A stretch of DNA of 42,604 nt from an uncultured Oscillospiraceae bacterium (GCA_900548305.1 URJZ01000013.1:1-42604); one strand, 5' to 3'; counted from the stretch's first letter, positions 31,358 to 40,604 are shown. The notes: generated by a model from the sequence alone, not told the origin. Numbers and translations are program-made.

Positions 31358-33790
31358 ATGATGAAGAAATATAGAGTGAATGAGGTTGCAAAAGACCTCA
31401 ATGTTGAAAATAAAGATGTCATCGAAGCTTTAAAACCTTTTAGCGATGAACCAAAGAAATATATGACCGCGTTAACAGAAGATGATCTTGACGTTGTGTT
31501 CGATACTTTTACAAAAGAAAACAGTGTTGAGTCTTTTGACGCATATTTTGCTGAAAGAGAGGATGCTCAGACAACCTCCTCTTCCAAAGAAGCGTCGGAG
31601 CCGAAAGAAAACACAGCTGCAAAAGGTCAAGAGAAAGCTGTTGCTGCAAAAGACAAAACTCCAGCAAAATCTGTTGGAAAAGAATCAAAAAATAATGCAG
31701 CGCATAAAAACAGCAAGCAAACAAAACCTGCTGCACAAAAACAGGAAAAACCAATGCAAGATAAAAAAGATATTGCTGTAAACGCAGTTGTTACAACTTC
31801 AGATGCAGTACAGAAACCTGCCGGAAGAATTGTAGATACACGTACTTCCCAGGTCAATATGGATCGTTATAATGAAAAGTATGACCGTTTGGCAAGTGAA
31901 AAAGTAAAAACAGACCAAACTGTAAATAAACAAAAACTAACACAACGAAGCAGCCAATATAGAGGAAAACCAAAGAATTCTCGTAAAGAAACAGAGGCAG
32001 AGCGTTTAAAACGTATTCAGCTAGAGCGCCAAAAGAAACAAATGACCATTACCATTCCTGATGAAATTGTGGTAAATGAATTGGCGCTGCGCCTAAAAGC
32101 AACTGCTGCAGAAGTCATTAAAAAATTGATGATGATGGGTGTTATGGCCACTGTAAATGATGTCATCGATTTTGACACCGCTTCTTTGATTGCAATGGAA
32201 TTCCATGCGAAAGTAGAAAAAGAAGTGGTGGTTACCATTGAAGAGCAAATTATTGATGACAGTGAAGATGAAGACGATAACCTAGTTCCAAGAGCTCCGG
32301 TTGTAGTTGTTATGGGTCACGTTGACCACGGTAAAACTTCACTATTGGATGCCATTCGTAAAGCGAACGTTACAAAGTCCGAAGCAGGTGGTATTACACA
32401 ACATATTGGTGCCTACCGTGTTCCTGTGGGAGATGGAGAAATCACCTTTTTGGATACTCCCGGTCACGAAGCGTTTACAACTATGCGTGCACGCGGCGCA
32501 CAAGTAACGGATATTGCCATCTTGGTTGTTGCTGCTGATGACGGTATTAAACCGCAAACAATAGAGGCGATTAGCCATGCGAAAGCTGCCGGAGTTTCCA
32601 TCATTGTTGCAATTAATAAAATGGATAAACCAACAGCAAATCCTGACCGCGTAAAAGAACAATTAACACAGCACGAGATTTTACCGGAAGAATGGGGCGG
32701 CGATGTGCCTTGTATGCCAATTTCAGCTTTGACTGGAGAAGGTATTCAGGAGCTTCTGGAAATGGTAATGCTGGTTGCTGATATGAAAGAGTTGAAAGCC
32801 AATCCTGATAGAGCTGCAAAAGGTACTGTAATTGAAGCAAGACTGGATAAAGGTCGCGGACCGATTGCAACTATCTTGGTACAAAATGGTACTTTGAATA
32901 TTGGCGACAGCATCGTTGCCGGTACCACAGTAGGTCGTGTACGTGCGATGACCAATGACAGAGGCGAACATGTAAAATCTGCAGGTCCATCTGTTCCGGT
33001 AGAAATCACAGGTTTGGACGACGTACCTACAGGCGGCGATATTTTCAATGCTGTTTCTGATGAACGTTTGGGTCGTCAGTTGGTAGAACAACGCCGTTCT
33101 CAACAAAAAGAAGAACGCTTCAATGCACAAACAAAAGTAACTTTGGATAACCTGTTTGACCAAATGCAGGAAGGCCAGATGAAAGAATTGCAAATCATTG
33201 TAAAAGCTGATGTTCAGGGTTCTTTTGAAGCGGTGAAACAATCTTTGGAAAAATTGAGTAACGATGAAGTACGAGTAAGAGTTATCCATGGTGGTGTTGG
33301 TGCTATCAGTGAATCTGACGTAATGCTTGCAAGTGCTTCTAATGCAATTATCATTGGCTTTAATGTTCGTCCGGATCCGGTTGCAGAAGAAAATGCAAAA
33401 CGTGACGGCATTGATCTTCACTTGTATCGTATTATTTATGAAGCAATTGAAGATGTGCAGGCTGCAATGAAGGGTATGTTGGCACCAAAATACCGTGAAC
33501 TATTCTATGGTCGTGCAGAATGCCGCCAAGTTTACAAAATCAGCAATGTTGGTATTGTTATGGGCTCTTACGTAACATCCGGAAAAATTGTACGTAACTC
33601 TTTGGTTCGTATTGTACGTGACGGTATTATTATTGCAGACGATAAAATTGCTTCCTTGCGTCGCTTTAAAGATGATGTAAAAGAAGTGGCAGAAGGATAT
33701 GAATGCGGTGTAACTTTGGAACATTTTAATGATGTAAAAGAGGGCGACGTATTCGAATCTTATATTATGGAAGAATATAGAGAGGACTAA
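31358..33790 (+). CDS. infB: Translation initiation factor IF-2
   Basis: Brings initiator fMet-tRNA to the 30S P site and promotes subunit joining with GTP. The 810-aa protein has a short N-terminal IF2N domain (about 1-50), a long Lys/Ala/Gln/Ser-rich linker (about 65-220), a second IF2N motif (MTITIPDEIVVNELALRLKATAAEVI), then the G domain: GHVDHGKTSLLD (about 319), DTPGHEAF, NKMDKP and SALTGEG. Domains II-IV follow, with VKADVQGSFEAV. GAGGAGGAG precedes the ATG; ATG 31361 is an alternative. A terminator follows, so rbfA and beyond may be partly uncoupled. Confidence 0.98.
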   Translation: MMKKYRVNEVAKDLNVENKDVIEALKPFSDEPKKYMTALTEDDLDVVFDTFTKENSVESFDAYFAEREDAQTTSSSKEASEPKENTAAKGQEKAVAAKDKTPAKSVGKESKNNAAHKNSKQTKPAAQKQEKPMQDKKDIAVNAVVTTSDAVQKPAGRIVDTRTSQVNMDRYNEKYDRLASEKVKTDQTVNKQKLTQRSSQYRGKPKNSRKETEAERLKRIQLERQKKQMTITIPDEIVVNELALRLKATAAEVIKKLMMMGVMATVNDVIDFDTASLIAMEFHAKVEKEVVVTIEEQIIDDSEDEDDNLVPRAPVVVVMGHVDHGKTSLLDAIRKANVTKSEAGGITQHIGAYRVPVGDGEITFLDTPGHEAFTTMRARGAQVTDIAILVVAADDGIKPQTIEAISHAKAAGVSIIVAINKMDKPTANPDRVKEQLTQHEILPEEWGGDVPCMPISALTGEGIQELLEMVMLVADMKELKANPDRAAKGTVIEARLDKGRGPIATILVQNGTLNIGDSIVAGTTVGRVRAMTNDRGEHVKSAGPSVPVEITGLDDVPTGGDIFNAVSDERLGRQLVEQRRSQQKEERFNAQTKVTLDNLFDQMQEGQMKELQIIVKADVQGSFEAVKQSLEKLSNDEVRVRVIHGGVGAISESDVMLASASNAIIIGFNVRPDPVAEENAKRDGIDLHLYRIIYEAIEDVQAAMKGMLAPKYRELFYGRAECRQVYKISNVGIVMGSYVTSGKIVRNSLVRIVRDGIIIADDKIASLRRFKDDVKEVAEGYECGVTLEHFNDVKEGDVFESYIMEEYRED

Positions 33791-33801
33791 GTCCTAATAA
33801 T

Positions 33802-33842
33802 AAAATGGCGGGCGCCTGGTTCGCCTGCCATTTTGTTTTTTA
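33802..33842 (+). terminator. Terminator between infB and rbfA
   Basis: AAAATGGCGGGCG pairs with CGCCTGCCATTTT (13 bp, one G-T) around CCTGGTT, followed by GTTTTTT. A strong stem inside an operon suggests transcript attenuation at this point. Confidence 0.85.
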
Positions 33843-33884
33843 ACAGTAATTGTTTTATGTATTGCTGTAAGGAGGTTGAATACT

Positions 33885-34247
33885 ATGGCAAGTCATAGAT
33901 TAGGACGTATCACAGAAGATATTCATAGAGAATTGACCGCAATTTTCAGAGAAGTAAAGGATCCGAGAGTGCAAGAGGGGTTAATTAGTATTGTACGTGT
34001 AGACGTTACCAATGATTTATCCTATTGTACGGTATATATCAGTGCTATGCAGGGTCTGGAACAAGCAAAAGTGGCTGAAAAAGGCTTGAAATCAGCAGCC
34101 GGATTTATCCGTAGAGAATTGGGACATCGTTTAAAATTGCGCCATGTTCCCCAGCTGATTTTTACCGCCACAGATTCGATTGAATATGGTGCGGGCATTT
34201 CTAAACTGATTAACGATTTAAAAGGGGAGAAGCGCCATGAAGATTAA
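33885..34247 (+). CDS. rbfA: 30S ribosome-binding factor RbfA
   Basis: Assists 16S rRNA 5'-end maturation and cold-tolerant 30S assembly. The 120-aa KH-type protein shows RLGRITEDIHRELTAIFREVKDPR, then SIVRVDVTNDLSYCTVYIS, with LRHVPQLIF near the end. AAGGAGGT (33869-33876) fits ATG 33885 rather than the upstream 33876 start. It overlaps nrnA by 11 bp. Confidence 0.96.
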   Translation: MASHRLGRITEDIHRELTAIFREVKDPRVQEGLISIVRVDVTNDLSYCTVYISAMQGLEQAKVAEKGLKSAAGFIRRELGHRLKLRHVPQLIFTATDSIEYGAGISKLINDLKGEKRHED

Positions 34248-35199
34248 ACTTCAACAGGCTGCAGATATATTACAGAAGGCAGATAATATTTTGGTGCTCA
34301 GCCATAAATCTCCGGACGGAGATACGCTTGGTTCTGCTTCTGCGCTTTGTACGGCATTACAGAGAATGGATAAACATGTCCGCTTTGCATGTTCCGATCC
34401 GGTAGTCCCCAAATATGAAAATTTATTTGCGGAACTAAAAATAGAAGAGTTTGACCCCAACTTTATTGTTACGGTAGATATTGCCGATGCAAAACTTCTT
34501 GGAAAAGAAACTGAACAGTATAAAGACAGCATTGACCTTGCAATTGACCATCACATGTCACATAAGGAATATGCCAAAATGTCTTATGTGGATAGTACTG
34601 CTGCTTCCACTACGCAAGTAATTTATGAATTGTTTTGTATGATGGGAGTAACTATTGATAAGCAAATTGCAAACTGTTTGTATACAGGTTTATGTACAGA
34701 CACAGGGTGTTTCCGCTATTCCAATACCTCCGCCACAACCTTGCGTATTGCAGCAAGTTTAATAGATGCAGGGGCAGATGCAGCGGAGATTAACCGTATT
34801 ATGTTTGATACCAAAAGCAGAGCTAGGTTAAACGTAGAACGTTTGGCAATGGAAAGTATTACATTTTATGAAAACGGACGTTTTAATATTATGGAAATTA
34901 CAGAAGAGATGATGACACAGTCAGGAGCCACTGAAGGTGATATTGAAGGTTTATCAGCTTTGCCTCGTCAGGTGGAAGGTGTATTGATTGCCGCAACGTT
35001 GCGTGAGAAAAAAGAAGGCGGTTATAAAATTTCTGTTAGAGCAACGCCGCCATATGACGCTTCTGCTATTTGTGCTCAATTTGGTGGCGGAGGTCATAAG
35101 GGCGCTGCCGGATGTGTGATTGAAGATGAAAAGGAAAACGTAAAAAAACGATTGGCGGAAGTAGTCAGAAATTATTTCCGTTCTCAAGGGATTTTGTAG
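34237..35199 (+). CDS. nrnA: DHH-family phosphoesterase, NrnA type (oligoribonuclease/pAp phosphatase)
   Basis: Degrades short RNA oligonucleotides and may dephosphorylate pAp. The 320-aa protein has a DHH domain with SHKSPDGDTLGSASAL (22-37), VDIAD and the eponymous DHH (DHHMSH), and a DHHA1 domain with the GGGGHKGAAGC glycine-rich binding loop. It starts inside rbfA (ribosome site GGGGAG), so it is translationally coupled. Position next to rbfA and truB is the usual one in Firmicutes. Confidence 0.93.
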   Translation: MKIKLQQAADILQKADNILVLSHKSPDGDTLGSASALCTALQRMDKHVRFACSDPVVPKYENLFAELKIEEFDPNFIVTVDIADAKLLGKETEQYKDSIDLAIDHHMSHKEYAKMSYVDSTAASTTQVIYELFCMMGVTIDKQIANCLYTGLCTDTGCFRYSNTSATTLRIAASLIDAGADAAEINRIMFDTKSRARLNVERLAMESITFYENGRFNIMEITEEMMTQSGATEGDIEGLSALPRQVEGVLIAATLREKKEGGYKISVRATPPYDASAICAQFGGGGHKGAAGCVIEDEKENVKKRLAEVVRNYFRSQGIL

Positions 35200-35224
35200 A
35201 AATATCAATCAAAGGGGGAGAACC

Positions 35225-36148
35225 ATGGATGGCATGATTTTAATCGATAAACCACAATCGTTCACTTCTTTTGATGTGGTTGCGGTGATGCGAGGATTAT
35301 TTCATCAAAAAAAAGTAGGTCATACAGGAACATTAGATCCTATGGTCACCGGAGTACTTCCCATTCTTTTGGGAAAAGCTACGCGCTGCGCTCCGTTTTT
35401 GGAGGATACCAACAAGGAATATCAGGCACAGTTTCAGTTGGGTACTGCAACAGATACACAAGATAGCACAGGAAATATAATTGCTGTCAGTGAACGTAAA
35501 GTCACCAGGCAAGAATTGGAGCAAGTACTCCCTCAGTTTCGAGGAGAAATTTTACAACTGCCGCCCATGTACTCGGCAGTACAGAAGGATGGGCAACGGC
35601 TTTATGTGTTAGCACGGCAAGGGATAGAAGTGGAACGAGAAAAACGTCCTGTTACTATTTTTAAATGCGAATTGGTTTCCTTTGATGAAAACACCCAAAC
35701 CGGAACTTTATGCGTTGCCTGCTCCAAAGGAACTTATATCCGTACCCTATGTCACGATATTGGAACAGCACTGGGTACATATGGCATGATGACTGCGTTA
35801 AGACGTACTGTGGCGTGTGGTTTTACTTTGGAACAAACCATTCCGTTACAGAAAGCAAAACAAATCATAGAACAAGGTGGAACATTGCAGGATAGAGTAC
35901 TTCCTATTGACTCTATTTTTCAAGATAAGCCTGGTTTAACTATTTCACAAGCGCAAACTACACGTTTCTCCAATGGAGGAGGATTAAGTTTAGAACGTCT
36001 CCGCTTATCAGAGGCTCAGCAAAAAGACGATGGAAAGGTATATCGCGTATATGGTTACAATGGCATCTTCTTAGGTTTAGGAGTAGTATCAGTGGAAAAA
36101 GAAGAACTTCGCATATTAAGGCTTTTTTGTGGAGAGGACAAAATATGA
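35225..36148 (+). CDS. truB: tRNA pseudouridine(55) synthase
   Basis: Makes pseudouridine 55 in the T-arm of tRNAs. The 307-aa protein has MILIDKP near the start, the catalytic GHTGTLDP (Asp38), a tyrosine loop in PPMYSAVQKDGQRLYVLAR, and GTYIRTLCHDIG. The C-terminal PUA-like part is present. AAGGGGGAG is the ribosome site. Its TGA stop overlaps the ribF start (ATGA). Confidence 0.96.
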   Translation: MDGMILIDKPQSFTSFDVVAVMRGLFHQKKVGHTGTLDPMVTGVLPILLGKATRCAPFLEDTNKEYQAQFQLGTATDTQDSTGNIIAVSERKVTRQELEQVLPQFRGEILQLPPMYSAVQKDGQRLYVLARQGIEVEREKRPVTIFKCELVSFDENTQTGTLCVACSKGTYIRTLCHDIGTALGTYGMMTALRRTVACGFTLEQTIPLQKAKQIIEQGGTLQDRVLPIDSIFQDKPGLTISQAQTTRFSNGGGLSLERLRLSEAQQKDDGKVYRVYGYNGIFLGLGVVSVEKEELRILRLFCGEDKI

Positions 36149-37083
36149 AACTGATTACAGATTTAAAACAGAGTTGCTCAGAGCCTGCATCTGTTGCGCT
36201 GGGATGCTTCGACGGTATCCATTTAGGTCATCAGGCGGTAATTGGCCGTGCTGTTGCTGATAAGTCTAATGGCCTTACACCTTCTGTGTTTACTTTTCAG
36301 GAAAATCCTTTACAGGTGTTAACAGGAAATACAGTACCTACTTTATTGGCGCCTGATACAAGGAACCGAATATTTCAAGAAATTGGTGTAGAACAAGTAT
36401 TTATTCCTTCTTTCCGAGAAGTTATGAATTTGGAGGCGGAAGAATTTATCCATGCTGTATTAAAGCAATATTGCAAAGCTGAAAGAGTATATTGCGGTTT
36501 CAATTTTCATTTTGGTAAAGGTGGAAAAGCAGGTTCGGAAGAGCTCAAACAGTTTGGAGAAAAGTACGGAATAAAAGTAACAGTGGTACAAGCTGTATCT
36601 TTGCAGGAAGGTGCTCCAATCAGCTCAACGCAGATACGCCATTACTTACAGCAAGGACAGGTAGAGATGGCTGCCAAAATGCTAGGTCGTCATTTTTGCT
36701 ATCAGTTTCCGGTGATTGAAGGGAATAAACTTGGCAGAACAATGGGCTTTCCAACTATAAATCAGGCAATGCCGCCTAATTTTGTGAAACCGAAACGCGG
36801 CGTCTATGCTTCTTTGGTGACTTTGGAAAGCGGAACTGTTTATTATGGTGTTACTAATATAGGTGTAAAACCAACGGTAGGCGATGATTATATAGTAGCT
36901 TCCGAAACGTGGATTCCCGACTTTAGTGGAAATTTATACGGAACCACACCTAAAATAGAGCTTATCCATTATATTAGGCAAGAACAAAAATTTTCTAATC
37001 TTCAGGTTTTAGGGGAACAAATTCGTAGAGATAAGGAACAAGCGTTTCAATTACTTGAAAAAGGATTTCCTCATGTTAAATAA
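36145..37083 (+). CDS. ribF: Bifunctional riboflavin kinase / FAD synthetase
   Basis: Makes FMN from riboflavin and FAD from FMN. The 312-aa protein has the adenylyltransferase domain (GCFDGIHLGHQ near 23-33, FGKGGKAGS, ISSTQIR) and the riboflavin kinase domain (GNKLGRTMGFPTINQ, KPKRGVYASLV, FSGNLYG). The open frame begins earlier, but the ATGA overlap with truB and GGAGAGGA mark ATG 36145. Last gene of the operon; rpsO, which often follows ribF in other bacteria, is not here. Confidence 0.96.
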   Translation: MKLITDLKQSCSEPASVALGCFDGIHLGHQAVIGRAVADKSNGLTPSVFTFQENPLQVLTGNTVPTLLAPDTRNRIFQEIGVEQVFIPSFREVMNLEAEEFIHAVLKQYCKAERVYCGFNFHFGKGGKAGSEELKQFGEKYGIKVTVVQAVSLQEGAPISSTQIRHYLQQGQVEMAAKMLGRHFCYQFPVIEGNKLGRTMGFPTINQAMPPNFVKPKRGVYASLVTLESGTVYYGVTNIGVKPTVGDDYIVASETWIPDFSGNLYGTTPKIELIHYIRQEQKFSNLQVLGEQIRRDKEQAFQLLEKGFPHVK

Positions 37084-37120
37084 AAAAGAGTCAGCCAATT
37101 TAGGTTGACTCTTTTTTTAT
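37083..37120. terminator. Terminator shared by ribF and mgtA
   Basis: AAAAAGAGTCAGCC pairs with GGTTGACTCTTTTT around AATTTA, flanked by A's on one side and T's on the other, so it can work for both convergent genes. Confidence 0.9.
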
Positions 37121-39817
37121 TTAGAGCAAATGTCTATATTTTTTGATAAATATTTTCTTAACCACGGTAATCAATACAATATATGCAAATATAATTCCTG
37201 CTAGCCATGCAAAGTAAATTGCAGGTAAAGCTGTCATATCCAAACCAGTGCCGAGAGGAGTATATGGAATGACAGTTCCGATAACGATAGCAATGGTAGT
37301 AACGACTGATACCGGTAGAGATGCTCTGCTTTGGATAAATGGAATCTTAGGAGTCCGAATCATATGGATGACCAAAGTTTGTGACCATAGAGATTCTACA
37401 AACCAACCTGCATGAAACAGTGCCATGAATAAAAAGGAATTTACTCCCGGTGTTCCAAAAGAACCGCCGCAGACTGCGGGACAAATGACAAAATATAAAA
37501 TAATATATGTGATAATATCAAAGATGGAACTGATCGGTCCCATCCATACCATAAATTTTCCGATCGAAGAGGCATCCCATTTGCGGGGATGTCTCAAAAA
37601 TTCTGTGTCCATGTTATCCCATGGAATAGAGATGCAGGAAATATCGTAAATCAAATTTAAAACTAAGATTTGAATTGGAAGCATCGGGAGAAACGGAAGA
37701 AATATACTGGCGGCTAATACAGAGAGCATATTTCCGAAATTAGAACTTGCGGTCATTTTGATATATTTTATAATGTTGCCAAAAATCTTTCTTCCTTCAA
37801 TGACTCCTTGTTCTAATACCATAAGATCTTTTTCTAATAAAATAATGTCGGCAGATTCTTTTGCAATATCGACTGCGGTATCTACGGAAATGCCAACATC
37901 TGCTTCTTTCATCGCGGATGCATCGTTAATGCCGTCCCCCATAAATCCCACGGTATGACCGTTTTCACGCAGAGCATGAACAATTCGTGTTTTTTGCTCG
38001 GGAGAAAGTTTTGCAAATACATTTGTGGTTTCTACAACTTGGGATAATTGTTCATCTGTCATCAACTCAATATCTGAACCGAGAAGCAAATGATCTACCT
38101 TTAATCCTACCTGACGGCAAATACAGCGGGTAACAGAATCGTTGTCACCTGTCAAGATTTTAGTGGAAACCCCATAGGATTGTAATGCTTCGATGGCGGC
38201 CTTTGTAGTTTCTTTCGGTGGGTCTAAAAATGCAAGATAACCAATTAATACCATGTTTGATTCGTCTTGTACAGAAAAGACACCTTCTGCAGACGGATTA
38301 TTTTTTTGTGCAACTGCCAACACACGCATGCCGTCTTCGTTTAACTTTTTTACGGTTTCCAGTATTTCCTGTTTTACTTCATTTGTAAGTGGTTCTACGT
38401 TATTTTTGTACTCTGCAAACGTACATACCTGCAGCATTTCCTCAACAGCACCTTTTGTTACCATTTGTGTTTTTCCGTCTGTATCGCGAACCACCACACT
38501 CATACGACGTCTGGAAAAATCAAATGGTACTTCATCCACTTTTTGATAACGTGTGGTCAGTAACGATACGTCATCTTCGTGTTTTTGCGCATATTCCAAA
38601 ATAGCTACGTCGATTAAATTGCGCAGACCTGTTTGAAAATAACTGTTTAAAAATGCATGGCGAAACACTCGCTCATCTTCATTTCCGTGAATATCCAGAT
38701 GGTATTCCAATACGACTTTATCCTGCGTTAATGTACCTGTTTTATCTGTACAAAGTACATTCATAGAACCAAAGTTTTGTACGGCATTGAGGTTTTTAAT
38801 AATAGTTTTCTTTTTTGACATTTGCACAGCGCCTTTGGCCAAGTTGGTTGTTACAATCATTGGCAGCATTTCAGGAGTTAATCCCACCGCTACGGATAGT
38901 GCGAATAATACGGCTTCCAGCCAATCTCCTTTCGTAAAGCCGTTAATAAATAAGACAATGGGTACCATAATTAACATAAAGCGAATTAGTAGCTTTGAAA
39001 CGGATTGCATTCCTTTTTCGAATTCGGTTTTTGTTTTAGTACGGGTAATGGATTTTGCCATAGCACCAAACAAAGTTTGATTTCCGGTTGCCACTGCGAT
39101 ACAAACAGCAGAACCGCTTACAACATTGGTACCCATAAATGCCAAATTGGGGCATTCCAAAGGTGTATGGTAAGTATGTGTGCGGTCCGTTTCTGCTAAT
39201 TTTTCAACAGGTTCGCTTTCACCGGTCAAAGCGGCTTGGCTGACGAACAAATCTTTTGAAGTCAAAATTCTCACATCTGCAGGAATCATGTCTCCGGCTG
39301 CCAAGTGAATGATATCTCCTCGAACAATTTCACTGACAGGAAGTTCTTGTTTTCCTGTTTCTTCCCGTTCTACCAAAATAGTAGTTTTGACCAATTCTTT
39401 TAATTTCTCAGCCGCACTACCCGAGCGGAACTCTTGAATCAATCGTATACTTCCGCTTAAAAATACCATGACTAATACAATGATGACAGCGGTAAAATCC
39501 CTGTTTTCGGCACTGACAAAAATGACATCTGTGCATAAAGAGATAAGAGCCAGTGCAAGCAGTACGAAAGTAAACGGATCAACAAAGGAACGTAATAATT
39601 TTTTTAAAACGGTATCCTTCTTTTCTTGGGTAATCACATTACTTCCATATTCCTGCCGCATTGTTTCGACGTATTCTTCATTTAGTCCGCTGTAAGAAGA
39701 ACCCAAATGAAGAAGCAATTTTTCTGATGTTTGTTGTGCTGCATTTAATAAATATTTGTTTTGCATGTCTGTTTTTTGGGACATGGCAGATTTTTTAAAT
39801 GGATATGTTCTTTTCAT
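37121..39817 (-). CDS. mgtA: Magnesium-translocating P-type ATPase
   Basis: Imports Mg2+ with ATP hydrolysis. AAAGGAGGTA (39824-39833) fixes the ATG at 39817, giving 898 aa, which equals the usual MgtA length. Visible motifs: LTGESEPVEK (actuator), phosphorylation site CTDKTGTLTQD (about residue 352), KGAVEEML, GDNDSVT, GDGINDA, and about ten membrane helices including the MgtA-type C-terminal set. The frame stays open upstream to a GTG at 39913, adding 32 residues with a hydrophobic stretch; see the leader entries. Transcription is controlled by an M-box riboswitch. Expected to be on in low Mg2+. Confidence 0.97.
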   Translation of the reverse strand: MKRTYPFKKSAMSQKTDMQNKYLLNAAQQTSEKLLLHLGSSYSGLNEEYVETMRQEYGSNVITQEKKDTVLKKLLRSFVDPFTFVLLALALISLCTDVIFVSAENRDFTAVIIVLVMVFLSGSIRLIQEFRSGSAAEKLKELVKTTILVEREETGKQELPVSEIVRGDIIHLAAGDMIPADVRILTSKDLFVSQAALTGESEPVEKLAETDRTHTYHTPLECPNLAFMGTNVVSGSAVCIAVATGNQTLFGAMAKSITRTKTKTEFEKGMQSVSKLLIRFMLIMVPIVLFINGFTKGDWLEAVLFALSVAVGLTPEMLPMIVTTNLAKGAVQMSKKKTIIKNLNAVQNFGSMNVLCTDKTGTLTQDKVVLEYHLDIHGNEDERVFRHAFLNSYFQTGLRNLIDVAILEYAQKHEDDVSLLTTRYQKVDEVPFDFSRRRMSVVVRDTDGKTQMVTKGAVEEMLQVCTFAEYKNNVEPLTNEVKQEILETVKKLNEDGMRVLAVAQKNNPSAEGVFSVQDESNMVLIGYLAFLDPPKETTKAAIEALQSYGVSTKILTGDNDSVTRCICRQVGLKVDHLLLGSDIELMTDEQLSQVVETTNVFAKLSPEQKTRIVHALRENGHTVGFMGDGINDASAMKEADVGISVDTAVDIAKESADIILLEKDLMVLEQGVIEGRKIFGNIIKYIKMTASSNFGNMLSVLAASIFLPFLPMLPIQILVLNLIYDISCISIPWDNMDTEFLRHPRKWDASSIGKFMVWMGPISSIFDIITYIILYFVICPAVCGGSFGTPGVNSFLFMALFHAGWFVESLWSQTLVIHMIRTPKIPFIQSRASLPVSVVTTIAIVIGTVIPYTPLGTGLDMTALPAIYFAWLAGIIFAYIVLITVVKKIFIKKYRHLL

Positions 39818-39877
39818 AACCGTTACCTCCTTTGTGGCGGATTGCCATAGTTTGAGGAAGTAAGGCATTACCAAAAC

Positions 39878-39904
39878 AGCAAACGTAAGAACAAATCGTT
39901 TGCT
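39878..39904 (-). promoter_or_regulatory. Hairpin in the mgtA leader
   Basis: AGCAAACG and CGTTTGCT form a perfect 8-bp stem around an 11-nt loop. It covers codons 3 to about 11 of the upstream extension that starts at GTG 39913, so ribosomes on the upstream ORF would affect it. Confidence 0.55.
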
Positions 39905-39913
39905 TTTACTCAC

Positions 39914-40009
39914 TTATGATATAAGCAAGCCATGTAACGCAGTGTTTGCATACGTTACTGCTCTATGTTGCCCTTTTGGTTTTATGCCGTTGCTACTTCC
40001 TGCGTCCAT
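39914..40009 (-). CDS. 31-codon upstream ORF in the mgtA leader
   Basis: It starts at ATG 40009 with a strong AAAGGAGTG site (40016-40024) and encodes MDAGSSNGIKPKGQ followed by 17 more residues ending LLIS. Its TAA is followed directly by GTG at 39913, in the same reading frame as mgtA. It has no similarity I can see to Salmonella MgtL. It lies after the riboswitch terminator, so it is translated only when transcription reads through. Likely role: leader peptide or translational coupling; not proven. Confidence 0.55.
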   Translation of the reverse strand: MDAGSSNGIKPKGQHRAVTYANTALHGLLIS

Positions 40010-40047
40010 GTTACTCACTCCTTTTATGTTTGAATTATCTATATAAA

Positions 40048-40066
40048 ATCCAATTTGGAATTGGAT
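40048..40066 (-). promoter_or_regulatory. Second small hairpin with U tail in the mgtA leader
   Basis: ATCCAAT and ATTGGAT pair (7 bp, 5-nt loop) and are followed on the minus strand by TTTTATAT. It could be a second, weak terminator. Confidence 0.4.
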
Positions 40067-40071
40067 GGCAA

Positions 40072-40108
40072 TAAAAAAGCCTTGCGGCCAATAACGGCAG
40101 CAAGGCTT
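40072..40108 (-). terminator. Riboswitch-controlled terminator of mgtA
   Basis: Read on the minus strand, AAGCCTTGC and GCAAGGCTT pair around a 14-nt loop and run into TTTTT. It lies just downstream of the M-box aptamer, the usual expression platform. Confidence 0.88.
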
Positions 40109-40154
40109 ACTTTACAACGCAAATAGAAAGGTACAGCAAACATGCTGTACAATT

Positions 40155-40305
40155 ACGTTCGTTCAAGCTTCAGCTTCGCAGGGCATGCAATTGCGTTAGG
40201 TTATGCCTTGTTTTTCGACATAGCCTGTTAACCTGCTCATAGTGTCTCCACTAATCCGCGGTAGCAACCCGTATCCTCTGCGGTAGCCTCACCTACCGAT
40301 ATGTT
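40155..40305 (-). promoter_or_regulatory. M-box (ykoK) magnesium riboswitch
   Basis: The minus strand carries the M-box signatures CGGTAGGTGAGGCTACCG (40281-40298), then GGATACGGGTTGCTACCG, and near the 3' end ATGCCCTGCGAAGCTGAAGC (about 40167-40186). These match the conserved blocks of the ykoK family. Mg2+ binding compacts the aptamer and favours the terminator downstream. Another hairpin, GTACAGC/GCTGTAC (40131-40150), lies between aptamer and terminator. The ends are approximate. Confidence 0.9.
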
Positions 40306-40315
40306 ATCCTCGTAC

Positions 40316-40344
40316 ATCATACGCTTGTGATATTTATTTGTCAA
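40316..40344 (-). promoter_or_regulatory. Promoter of the mgtA transcript
   Basis: On the minus strand, TTGACA (40344-40339) and TATGAT (40321-40316) at 17-bp spacing. It starts only 5 bp beyond the stop of the Smr gene. Confidence 0.88.
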
Positions 40345-40349
40345 CACTT

Positions 40350-40604
40350 TTATTCAAATTTTAAAATTAGTCTAGTTTGTCCTTCGTTTAAAGAAATCAA
40401 TTTGCTGGCAATACGCGGATGTTTTAAGCGTGTTCTCACCATGTTTTTTAACACTTGTCCTTTATGATAGCCGTGTATTACGACAACTTCTTGCACTTTT
40501 GGGCCGACTGTGGATAAGTACCGTTCAATTTCGCGTTTGGCATCATCCTCATACATACCGTGAATATCCAGTTCGATTACAGTACCCTTTTTCGTTATGG
40601 TCAT
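40350..40604 (-). CDS. Stand-alone Smr-domain protein
   Basis: An 84-aa protein made of one Smr domain: ELDIHGMYEDDAKREIERYL (LDxHG motif) and VVVIHGYHKGQVLKNMVRTRL (the HGxxxG loop). Smr domains at the end of MutS2 or alone are nucleases acting on RNA or branched DNA. The second motif normally reads HGxGxG; here it is HGYHKG, a mild departure. AAAGGAAGT lies ahead of the start. It lies just upstream of the mgtA promoter on the same strand. Confidence 0.8.
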   Translation of the reverse strand: MTITKKGTVIELDIHGMYEDDAKREIERYLSTVGPKVQEVVVIHGYHKGQVLKNMVRTRLKHPRIASKLISLNEGQTRLILKFE

